Origin: Campylorhamphus procurvoides
Taxonomy: Eukaryota; Chordata; Aves; Passeriformes; Dendrocolaptidae
Length of the DNA stretch: 64,000 nucleotides
Reading direction: 5' to 3'
NCBI GenBank assembly: GCA_013396655.1
Contig: WBMV01002681.1
Coordinates: 372,001 to 436,000, forward strand
The notes beneath the pieces were generated by a model. The model did no database searches. It had not been told where the DNA came from and saw nothing but the letters and a program-made list of their open reading frames with translations. The position numbers and the translations under genes are program-made. Positions 13,355 through 24,010 of the stretch are shown in pieces (positions within the stretch are counted from its first letter, which is position 1; each line of letters starts with the position of its first letter).

Positions 13355-15890
13355 CACCAAAGTAAGGCTCCATTTGACTTTTGAAATAACTTGCAAGATC
13401 AGTTCAAACATAAGTGACTCATGGAAGGCCATTTCACGAAAATAATAATGAAAAGAAACTCCTCACAACATATGGAGCAGGAGAAGGAAGTAATCCTATC
13501 ACTCCCTTAAAAGGAAACCTGAGTTACAAGACAGGAGGATGAAATGAAGTAAATGCTTCAATTGCCTAGATATTAAGAGTGCACTTTGAGTGCATTATAA
13601 GCACATCTGGTGGTAGGATGGCTCTATTATGGTACTGTAAGCATTCCAGAAATATAGGTACATATAATTCCTGCTCCATCTCCTTTTGAGCGCACTCACA
13701 ATCCCAGCTCAGCCAGCAGTTAATAATTTTCAGCTGGCAGGCCTCTCCTATATTTTGAAGAGCTAGTTAGACTAAAAACTATCTTAGCTCCCTAGATATT
13801 TGTAACCTTGACAGGCGCATTCTTGGCTTTTTTGTATATCCAGATAAACTTGGAGAAGGTTCCATGCAGACTTTTTAATATCTCACCGTGGGATGAGGAG
13901 AGGAAGCAGCTGCAGTGGGGTATCAGAGGCGTGGCAAAATGGACATTTTTATGGAGTTGATCCTGCCAAATATAGAAAGAGTAGGAGATCATTCCACCTC
14001 ACAAGATCTTTTTGCATGGAGCTAATCAAAAGAGTAATGTTGCAGTTCTGAGGGCTAGCTAAGGTTACCGGAATAAACAATCCAAATATGTTTCTGTTTG
14101 CCAACATAAACGGAAAATCCCACCTAGTGAGATTAAATTCTGTTGATGGCAATGAGAAGGTTTATTTTTTATGAACTTTAATTTCCAATACCTGCCCAGA
14201 GGCCACCAATCATTTATAAAAGGCCTAAAGCCATTAATTTTACATCGACAAAGGACAAAATTTTGCCTAAATGAAGAGTGCTTTTGCATCTGTTTGGCTT
14301 CCATGTGTGTGGTACCAACATGGGATGAGTAGCAAAGCAATAAGCTTTTGAAACCTTTTTCTACCAGAAATGGAAGCAAGGAGTGCTAATATACAGTACC
14401 ATAACCCACACTGTAGCATGGCATTTTTATGACCATAGAAATACTAAATGGAGGTTATCTTCTAAGAAAAGTTTTCTTCAGACCTGGTTACTTGAATATT
14501 CCATCACAAGTGACTTTCAGCAGTGCATAGTTCCAGGGAGGCTAATCACTGCATTTCTTAGACTTCACCGATAAGGTGAAGCTTTCCTTAGCCACCCGGC
14601 TGAGAAACCGGGGAGTTCAGTGTTCCTCAATCACATATTTGTCCTGTACAACCTCTGGACATGTAAATTTCTCTCTATGCATCACAGGCCATGACTAGTT
14701 TCCTACTTTAGGAAGCTAGATTTCTGAGGTTAGGTAGTGAAGTTATGCCCCTGTATACTTTCAAACAAAATCAGACTTAATTGATAGGAGAGGCTTGACC
14801 ATATCTGTCTGATTTGTCATGCTGTCATGTCCTCTCTGAAAGACAGCTGCTCATTTGACACTTTCATGTGTTAAGCACTCTCTATACACACTATAATGAG
14901 TCTATGTTGCTTGAAATCCTTTGGATTTTTCATTTATTTACAGTGACACTCTTAATAAAAGAAAACTTTGGTATTTGTCTTGAGCAATATAAATATCAGC
15001 AGTAAGAGTTATTGTGCTAACTCTGTTATTTTTTTAGGAAAGAATGCACCTATAAAACTCAATTATAACTTATGCATAATTTTGATTTGTATGATAATTC
15101 TTTTTTTTAAAAGAACATGGTAAAACTTCAATCAGTATATTTACTTTTGCAGTATTGATTACATTCAAACAAGCATGTCCATATGCAAAGATCCAAGTGC
15201 ATCAAGCTGTTAGTTGTGAATGTACCCTACAGCTGCAGAGAAACCTTGTGAGGTTCTGGGTGGGGAGAAACCACTGTCTGTGCCAAGAAGCACAGGTGAG
15301 ATATACAGAAAAATTAGCAGCTCATACAGCTGCTTTTACAAAGTGTGTAAGGCTCTGTCATCACCTGCCCCTGCCCTTTCTTAGACTCAGGTTGAGAATG
15401 ATGCAGCTTCTTCTGTCACCTGTTTAAGGAGAGAGGAGTTTTTAAGATTTGTCATTTGTGTTCACTTTAAGAAACAAGAAATCAGTGGGGAAAAAATGGT
15501 ACTGGCGAACTAAAAATGATCATGAAGAATACAAGAGGTATTTTTTAGGCAGGCCATTGAAAAATGTTGAATTTTCTGGTTTCACTGGTTTCAACTCCTC
15601 AAGTAATTTGCCTTTCTTTGTACCAAAGCAGTAACAGAAAGAAGTATCAGCATACTCATCCAAAAGCCAGTCTTGATTACCTACCTTTTTTTGACTTTCA
15701 CATTCAACTGACCTATGCAAAATGGGTGCAGATTGGTGCATGTTATGAATTTTTTTTAGTAATTAAATAAAATACTCCACATGTGAGTAATTCATGGAGA
15801 TAAATGCCTACACAAAGAAAAGGAAAGTTTAGCTAAAGGTGACCTTCGCCACAAATCAGTTTTCGACCATTTGTTTCTCCAACAGATGTA

Positions 15891-16217
15891 GAATCACAGA
15901 ATCATGGAATAATTTGGGTTGGAAAAGATCTAAAACATCATCAAGTTTCAACTCCCCTACCATGGGCAGTGAACCTTTCACTAGACCAGGTTGCTCAGAT
16001 CTCCATCCTTTCTGGCCTTGAGCACCTCCAGGGATGGGGAGTTCATTACATCACTGGGCAACTTGTTCCAGTGCCTCACCACCTTGACAGTAAAGAATTT
16101 CTTCCTAATATCTAATCTAAAACTACCCTCCTTCTGCTTCAGACCATTGTCCCTTGTCCTACATGCCCTTATCAAAAGTCCTTCTCCATCCTTCTTGTAA
16201 GCCCCCTTTAGATACTA
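15891..16217 (-). mobile_element. CR1 LINE fragment, 5'-truncated, antisense in MEOX2 intron 2
   Basis: On the minus strand the frame at 16175-15981 encodes the C-terminal tail of the CR1 reverse transcriptase polyprotein, with the typical motifs FRLDIRKKFFT, VVRHWNKLP and SLEVLKARKDGDLSNLV, ending at a TAG codon (15983-15981). A short 3' UTR follows and finishes with the family's terminal TGATTCTGTGATTC repeats at 15904-15891. The copy is about 330 bp, heavily 5'-truncated, and cannot encode an active enzyme. The upstream limit near 16217 is approximate. CR1 copies normally lack target-site duplications, and none is seen. This is the best single clue to a sauropsid genome. Confidence 0.95.
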
Positions 16218-18960
16218 TGCATACATAAAAAAATTGGATGAAAGTAAAAAATATATCTAAAAAGATATATTACAGGAGAATAAGGTAGAGGGAGTTCTAG
16301 CAGCAGCCCCACAGATTGCCTTTCTTTACCTTTGACCAAAAAGAGAAAGATTAACTTTGTAAAAAATATTTTCTTAGACTATGTAAAACAAGTCAGTAGG
16401 AGGAAAGAACCTGAAATGGACCCCTTTCTGCTTAAGGTATGTTAACTGTGAAACCTAGTTCAGAGAAGTTTTGAATAGGGAGAGTTAGCTGTTTGATCAC
16501 AAAATCAGTTTTGAAGATCATTGGTGGAGAAGTGGCAGTTCTTTGGACGGAGTAAACAGAGGGAGACTGAGTGCTTCCAAAGACTTCTGAAACTAGAATA
16601 CAGTACTCCTATCACTGCTGTCCTCTGCAATATAATGTCTATTCCATCCCTGTCTAAACGTGGGAGGTAGAAAGGAGAATGTATCACCTAAGCAGTACCC
16701 AAACCTCAACTGACTTCTGCGTAATGATAAACCAGAACTCACTCCTACACCTTCCTGGGTGCCAAAAGCTCCAGCTGTCCTTTGTGCACCTGCCAAAACC
16801 TCCTCTTTTTTTTCAGCAGCTGCTGCAAAGTACTTGTACACGCTCAGTGCAAAGTCCTGTAACATAACACGGAGCAGATCGCTTTAAATTAGTGAGCAGG
16901 TGACTTAAGTAATTTCAGTCAGAAGGTTCTGGTACCACTCATTAATTTCCAAAAAGAAGTTAATTTTCTTCAAGTGAAGGATTTTGGTAGTATTTTATAA
17001 TAACTAAGAATATTACACTCAGATTTTTATAAACTGATTTTAATCTTTAAAATATATTTAAGGTTTTAAGAAGGTTTTTTCTTAGAATAGAAATTGGAAT
17101 ACCTTTAAATCATACAAGGAAGAAAATCAAGTTTCATTCACTTACTCTTCCATGTATCCAACATGACTGAAATACAGGAACTGTTTGAAATCTCATGGTA
17201 TCTTTATTGAAGTGAACTGATAACTATGACTACCATTTCTGTAGACATTTTAAATCAGTAGATTTAATTCTTCCAATACTTATATTTATTCATAGGGAAA
17301 GAAACTTCTGCTTTCTTTTCTGGTACATTTCTATTTGTTTTAACAAGTTTGCTGAATAAACTATCATGAAAACACTATATCTGTAAATGCAAAAAAAGGT
17401 AAGTTCAGCTGTAGAACACCAGTGATTTCTCTAAAGTGAAGGACTTTGATTTTCCTTGAAACTTGGTAGCATAAATGTACTATCTAAAAATAACAGGAAC
17501 GTTTTCAAAGCCAAAGCAAGTTGAGAAATGAACCTTATTTTTTTTTTTTAATTTTGAAAACTTGGGGGTATTATTTTGCTATTCATATGTTTCTCTATAT
17601 TAGAAGAAAGCAAATTGACAGATTTAAAAATAATAAAAGTAAAAGAAAATGGACAGTGTCTAATCAGAGCAGAATGCTTAACAGGCTTGACACTTTGGTC
17701 TTCATATTATTTAGTTACAAAACCCCCATGGAATTTAGGATATTGACTTCAAAGATTCTTAGAAATATGCATCCCTTAAAGCAACATAACAGTTTCAACT
17801 GGCACACACTCTGCTTTCTAATTTTTACAGTTTTCTAGATATCAGGCCACAAGTTTTAATCTTGTTTGGGGCTCCTACCACTAAAACCTGGAAGAGGAAA
17901 TCTAATTTTAGGAAAGAGTCTTTCATTTCAGAAAAGAGTTTTTTTAAAGACAAAGTCTTTTTTCTTAGGAAAGACAGCAGACAGTGCAACTAAAGTAGTT
18001 TGAATTCAGTCATGCTTTAATTTTTAAGTCAATAATTCATAAAGTTAATATGACCTAAGAGTTCTGCTGAAGAAGAAGTATTAAGTCAGAAGTTTAGGAA
18101 AGATGCTCATTTTGAACCAAAATTATGCGTTGATATCCACATCAGGAAGTTGTATTAAAGACACACATGCAAGAAAACACATTGTGTGGCTCAGCCCATA
18201 AAACTACCAAGGACCTATGTATCATAAGTATATAATAATTACTTTGGCAATGTACACATTAACAGTGTCAACCTCCTTGTTTTGACTCTCCTCCTATGAT
18301 TACTACAGAGCAGGCCCTAAAATAAATCGGTCACAGAAAAAACATTTATCTTGTAAATCAGGAGAAATGCAATGTGAAATAATTTACTCGTATCTTAAGT
18401 AACAGTCTAATCATCAGATGTGGAGATGCAGATGCTAAACAACTTGTTGGCTGAGGGAAAAGAAACAAGGCTTTCGTGCCAGTAAGCAGATGTGCTCAAT
18501 AGACTCGTTCATAAGTGCTGATTTAGAAACAGCTGTTAATGCTACCATCATCTTTAATATAGTTCATTTCCCTCCACTTCCTTTGTTTTCTGTACATACA
18601 TATGCTTGCTCTATACAGTCAAGTTGTGCTAGTTAGAGGGTGGAGAAGAAGGAGTGCATTTTAATAAATAGTATACAATAAGGACCTGATTCTGGGAGGT
18701 GCTGAGCACTCTCAGATCCTGTTGGAGCTAACAGATTTGAAAAATAGCATTAAAAGAAAGGTTTGTAAATTCTATGGTATTAATTTTGCCACAGTAGATC
18801 TTTAAAGTACTATAAAAGCATATAATTTTTTGCAAAAGTTGTAAATGGCACCATATAGTTCTTTCACTGGGAAAAAAATCAAGGGTTCTTTTTCTTTCTT
18901 CTTTATTTTTATCTTAATTTATCTTTCTTTCAGTCATTCAGTCACTCTCTGTAGCTCTTG

Positions 18961-19000
18961 ATCTATTCTATTCTATTCTATTCAATTCTATTCTATTCTC
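18961..19000. repeat. (TTCTA)n pentanucleotide microsatellite
   Basis: About seven TTCTA units lie in MEOX2 intron 2, interrupted by one variant unit reading TTCAA. The array sits in a pyrimidine-rich stretch spanning roughly 18885-19045. Confidence 0.85.
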
Positions 19001-22000
19001 TCTGCTCTTTCTTTGTCCTCTTTCATTTTTCTTTCTCAGGGTGTTTTGTTCTATTTCATGTTTTATACAACACCTGTAAGTTTTAAATGAGTTGTGTGTT
19101 TAAAAACCATGGTTTTCCATGAGTACAGATAAATTGGTGCTCTGAAGTACTTTGCACAAAATTTGCTTCACTTCCTTCCCATTACCAAAATATAGATGGA
19201 TCGCATATCAGTAACAACTATACCCTCCATAATTGACTCATCAGCTCCAAAGGAAGTTCAGAATTCCAATATCTAAATTTGATCTCTAGAGGAAATAACA
19301 AGTGAAGTACCTGTCATATTATTAGCACATGAGCATGAAAGTCTTCATCTAAAGTCTCTTGAGCTGTATGGAAAAACCTTATATCGATGATATTCATGTA
19401 CTTTGGATCAGGTCAAAGGTGGACTTCTGTACATTCTATTGGAGGACATAAAGAATTACATATAAAAAATACCTAATGTATTCCCTCATATAGGAGTCCT
19501 GCATGTACATTAAAGCAGCAAATTACATCAAAATAAACTCATAATATTTTCAGTAATTATCTTCACTGTAACTTATTTCTAGCTTTAGAAAATAATCTTT
19601 GATGTATCAAATAAAGAAATTTCTTATTTTATATTCTCTCAGTAAACAAGATGCACTTTTTAAAAAGTAATTAACAAAAAAGTCTTTCTAAAACTATTTT
19701 CTTTTTAACATTGTTACCATTTTATCTTTATGGGAAGGCTATATGCCAGTCACTAGTATATTTTCTCCTATGGAATTGCCATTGTTACTACCTTCCTGCT
19801 ACACTCAAGAGAGTGCATGCAGAGGTAGCTGGAATCCTTTCATCCCAGCTTTCCTCAAATGCCATGTTTCCCAGACAGTGGATTGTGTACAGACATACCA
19901 TTGCATGCTGGATACTCTGAGGAATATATAAATGTATCTTATGCTTATTCTTGAAAAGGGAAATCACCATCCTTTAATTGATTTATATCGGCTCATATGC
20001 AGACCCTGACCAAAAGTCATCCCTGGTGGAGGCACTTTGAGGCATGATTGTATGAGCTAATCTGAGGGCAGGTGGTCTGAGTGGAGAAGTACTCCCCAGC
20101 CTGACCTCAGCTCCTCATTACCTGGCAGCTGCTGTCAGTCAGTTCTGTTGGGTTTAGTGCTCGAGGAGATAGACTCCTCTCAACAATGCTGTTGTCAAGT
20201 GATTGGAATTATAAAAAGTAGAAGCAAAATATACTGTAATAAAAATTGGAAAACAAACAACAAAATAATTTATTAAATTGGAGTATAAAACAGTCAAAAA
20301 AAGTCAGCTTAGCAGATATGAGAGTTTAGCTTTGTCTGTGAGAGAAGAGAACTAAGCACCTGCATCAGAAGCCAGGCAGTAAGTGTCCTGCTGTCCCATC
20401 CAGGACAGTTTCTTACAATGGTTATAGGAGTATTAGCTTCAGTTTCTCAAGTATCCAAAAATGAACTGGCTGCATCTGGAATGTCTCCTGTTACAGTAAG
20501 CTAAAGTAGGTTACATCCAGGCTGTGCACTGAAATTTTTGTTTCAACTGGATCACCATTTTTCTTGAAACCATCTTTTGTATATATTATTATTTTGTTTT
20601 AGGCTTTTAGTGCTGTCAGTTATTCTGCGAATAATGTTCAAGGACATAAAAATATCCAGAGAATTTCTTAGATCTTTGAACAATTACTCCTGTCCTGTAA
20701 TTTCTTCTTACCAAATAAAATTCTCTTGGCCTTTATTTCAGAAGAAGTGGGATAATATCCTATGGTACTGGGTTGAATCCAAAATGTATTATTTTGATGT
20801 TTAGATTATGACTGCAGTTGCATCTACTGCACTATCTGGCACCAATAGAGTAGTGCCTTTTGCAAGGGAAACTTCACTGTTTAAAAACCATCAAACTAAC
20901 AACAACAGAAAACTAAACAAAATAACATCATAACGTCCTGCAGAAGGCTGCCAGCGCTGTACCCTTTTGAAGATACTGTTTCCATGGACACTTCTGATAG
21001 CAGTCCTGAGTGTGATAATTTCCAAAATCACAGCAGCCAGTAATATTTACACTCATTTCATTTTACAAGCCAGATTCTTTGGCTCAGAGGGGTTGACTAG
21101 AGGAAAGGATGTGCTGTGCTTCAAGGCTCTTAACTAACCTGGAATCATTTTGCTCTGTTCCCAAGTGATTTGCTTTAACAGCTCACTTTGCCTTTAGCAG
21201 AAATATAGAGTATTAAAAAAATAAATATACCCCTCTTCCTTCCCACATCCATACACAAAGATAGTGATGTTATTTATCAGTTCAATTGTAGTAAAATTTT
21301 AATGTAAAATTCAAAGTGATAGTAAAGGTTAAACACTGTGATGCTTCCTGGATGTGTAAGACAGATTTAGCAAAACAGCATTTTTGTGGCTCTGTTACTC
21401 ATGTTGTACAATATGTCCTGCTGTGCCTGTTCCTTGCTGTTTCTTTTAGAACTCAGAAACACATTCTGCTAAGCACAGCAGAGGATATACCAACATTGCA
21501 AGCTTTTTTGCTTTCTTTCCAAGTGAAATGTTGCAGACATTGTTTATTTTTCTGTGGAACCTTCATCTGAAAAGCTGCACAGACACATGCACAAGATTTT
21601 TCAGCAACATTAACTCTAAATGAGTCAAACTGAACAATATTCTATTCATACAGTTTTCGGTGACAATACTTTAAGTTGATCTGAAATCAGTCTTTAATCC
21701 AGTCCAATATATTTGACAGATGCTATGCACATCTCTCTTTTCTTTACTTTTCTTTTGGCTATTGAAAAAAGTCCTTGTGGTTTGCAGTGCAAATAATTTA
21801 GGTTTACTTCTCCCTCATATATTTCCATACAGAGAAGGGGAGGAGGGGAAATGAGTTTCAGCTGCAGTAAAATCTTGGGGTTTAATGTAACTTAAACACA
21901 GATACATATTTAATCTTCCCTGCTATGAATTTCTTTTCCACTGTTATCTGAAATTATTTGCTAATTTTTGACTCAAATTTTTAAATGCCTTGCCCTCTGA

Positions 22001-22162
22001 CTTTAGGGGTATTTGTTTTCTGAAGAACTTGACCAGGGTCTGTGGCTAAATGTGGCAGAATCAAGGATCAGTTGACTGGAATAATTCAAATACATTTATG
22101 AAGTCTTAAATTTCAGTGGTAAGAAATGCTCTTTCCGATACCCCAGCAAGTAAAAAAAAAAG

Positions 22163-22183
22163 ACCAACCAACCAACCAACCAA
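22163..22183. repeat. (CCAA)n tetranucleotide microsatellite
   Basis: Five CCAA units follow a run of ten A residues and precede a run of six A residues. The tract is about 520 bases upstream of the exon 3 acceptor of MEOX2. Confidence 0.8.
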
Positions 22184-22704
22184 AAAACCCCGTTTTTAAA
22201 CTGCTGCACCTGAAACTCACCAGCAGTTTAGAGAAACAAAGCAGAAAACAATGCCAACTCTTCAAAAGTAATTACCCTCCTATGAAGGGTTCTGTTACTC
22301 AAAATGCACGTTCTTTTATGCAGTGCAGGGAAATATTTTGCCTTTGTTTGTCTCCCTGAGAAATGGCATTAGTGTGTTTTTCAAGAATATGCACACTTTC
22401 TAATGTTTTTTAAAGGGCTCTGAGATCTTCCTATGGAGCAGTCTGCTGCAGATAGCCCCGCTGTCTTCTTACAGTAACCCCTTTTCCTCCTTTGCAGTCA
22501 CTATTGTCACATCCGCAGTGTTCACATCCTATTCAAAACTGGATTGCCTGATCTTCAAGGAAGGCTTGCGAAGCTTTTTACCACAAAAGGGCACATTAAA
22601 AAAATAAGAAAAAAATCCCCAAGTGCTGCAGTACAGATAGAAAGGTCATTATTACCTTCAATGACCCCATCTTTATTTTCTTGTTTTGTCTTTCTTGTGT
22701 GAAG

Positions 22705-22929
22705 GTAAAGGTTTGGTTCCAGAATAGACGGATGAAGTGGAAGCGGGTAAAAGGGGGCCAGCAGGGAGCAGCGGCCCGGGAGAAGGAACTGGTGAATGTG
22801 AAAAAGGGCACGCTGCTCCCCTCCGAGCTCTCTGGCATCGGTGCAGCTGGTCTCCAGCACACGGGGGACTCTCTAGCGAACGACGACAGCCACGACAGCG
22901 ACCACAGCTCTGAGCACGCACACTTATGA
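22705..22929 (+). CDS. MEOX2: MEOX2 exon 3 (homeodomain residues 45-60, C-terminus and stop)
   Basis: Final coding exon: 74 codons plus TGA at 22927-22929. It opens with the recognition helix [14 protein letters not shown], carrying W48, F49, Q50, N51 and R53 for DNA-base contact, with a basic stretch (NRRMKWKR) that should also act as a nuclear localisation signal. A linker, [20 protein letters not shown], follows, then [12 protein letters not shown]. The acidic, Ser/His-rich tail contains [14 protein letters not shown], which is the MEOX2 ending as I know it. The phase 0 start joins cleanly to exon 2, giving 131 residues in the window of an expected protein of about 304. The acceptor GTGAAG is less usual than CAG or TAG but is required by the frame. 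The coding part is much richer in GC than the flanking DNA. There is no sign of damage. Confidence 0.98.
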   Translation, partial: VKVWFQNRRMKWKRVKGGQQGAAAREKELVNVKKGTLLPSELSGIGAAGLQHTGDSLANDDSHDSDHSSEHAHL

Positions 22930-23206
22930 TACACAGAGAGTGTCCCAGCTCCGTTCTCAGGAAAGATGCTTTGCTGGCAAGCCTTACACAGGCATCGTTT
23001 ACTTTGCAAGTGACTCTGGCAGTGATTTTTAAAGTTGTTATGGAAAATTCAGGCTTATCATGTCTGCTTTTCTCCATTTTTAGATGGTTTACAGTAAGTG
23101 CCATGTCTTAAAGGTGCCTCAAAAGTGCAGAAGTGGAAGACAAACTTTGAACATTCCAGATTTGTTTGTCGTGTTTATGACAGCGGGCAGGTATTTTTGC
23201 TTTAGC

Positions 23207-23213
23207 TTGCACT
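23207..23213 (+). promoter_or_regulatory. Candidate miR-130/301/454 seed site in the MEOX2 3' UTR
   Basis: TTGCACT is the perfect complement of positions 2-8 of the miR-130 family. It lies 278 bases after the stop codon in AT-rich surroundings (followed by GAAAATTAC), a favourable context. Targeting of the MEOX2/GAX 3' UTR by miR-130a in endothelial cells is established in mammals. That this base position is the orthologous site is inference. Confidence 0.5.
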
Positions 23214-23391
23214 GAAAATTACATTATCTCAACAGATGTTATATTCTGAAAACCACAGTGCCACAAAATCACTATCTAGTGGATAAGAAATGTATTTTAA
23301 CTCTGTATATATTTACCTTACAGCATTTTCCTGTCTTCACTAATTTTTAGCAATGCATTCATATTAGCTGATGGCAATAGTCACTCATGAC

Positions 23392-23397
23392 AATAAA
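23392..23397 (+). terminator. Proximal polyadenylation signal candidate (MEOX2)
   Basis: AATAAA lies 463 bases after the stop codon and is followed within 30 bases by a T-rich stretch (23401-23435) that could serve as the downstream element. Use of this site would give a short 3' UTR that still retains the miR-130-type site. Confidence 0.4.
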
Positions 23398-23984
23398 TGG
23401 CTTTTTATCTTTTTATCTTTGTTTTGTTTTTCCAAAGACATACAATACATGCAGATACTTTTGTTCAAGTAGAGAACAACACAATAGTGTCTGCTAGGAC
23501 ACATCCTTGTATGACAGACAAAACAAACCTTATGTTGCATTTACTATCAACTGCTGCTAATAGGGTATTATTAAACTTACCTAGCTCTTCAATTCTTCCT
23601 ATCTTATAACTGAAAAAATGATTTTTAGGATCATAAGGATAGTCCAGTAACCTGCCAAAAATGTCATGTTCCACTCGTGCTCAGTGGAAACTTTCCAAAG
23701 GATTATTAATTTCTACTTTGTCATAATTGAGTACATGGATAAATACTAACATTCTGCCGAAATGCTGTTGCTTCATATTCAGTTTAAAAAACCAGTAGAT
23801 AAACTGAAAGTTATTATCAACTGCTTGTGTTGGTAGAAATCAAAATATGAAGGTAACTGTATTGTGTCCCATGTGTAAAATCAAGACACATTTTCTGTTA
23901 TAAGCTTTTGTGTACATACAGTCAAACACCAAACCCCAAAATTTAATGCAAAACATTGATTGTACTTTGTAAAGAAATATGTTT

Positions 23985-23990
23985 AATAAA
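23985..23990 (+). terminator. Distal polyadenylation signal candidate (MEOX2)
   Basis: AATAAA within GTTTAATAAATAATC, with a GT/T-rich stretch around 24010-24020 (TGGTCTTTC). Its distance from the stop codon fits the UTR length expected for MEOX2, so it is my preferred transcript end. Confidence 0.5.
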
Positions 23991-24010
23991 TAATCATTTT
24001 TAAATAATTC

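Larger units (their letters stand above)
10330..22704 (+). other. MEOX2: MEOX2 intron 2
   Basis: A 12,375-nt intron between homeodomain residues 44 and 45 (phase 0). It begins GTACTG and ends GTGAAG, preceded by a T-rich tract. It contains the antisense CR1 fragment, a CCTT-rich run, a small tandem repeat framed by an inverted repeat, and TTCTA and CCAA microsatellites, each listed separately. The rest is AT-rich with only short chance reading frames, including a 155-codon minus-strand frame at 10423-10890 that resembles nothing I recognise. Confidence 0.9.
22930..24010 (+). other. MEOX2: MEOX2 3' UTR (end estimated)
   Basis: AT-rich sequence following the stop codon. AATAAA hexamers occur at 23392-23397 and 23985-23990, and a further one at 24371-24376. 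I place the main end after the second, giving a UTR of about 1.08 kb, in line with the roughly 1.2 kb I recall for mammalian MEOX2. A miR-130-type seed match is present at 23207-23213. The true cleavage site cannot be fixed without transcript data. Confidence 0.65.

Noticed and set aside
22673..23104. Minus-strand frames of 101-143 codons over MEOX2 exon 3
   Set aside because: They are shadows of the GC-rich coding exon on the opposite strand. The + strand frame matches MEOX2 to the stop codon.
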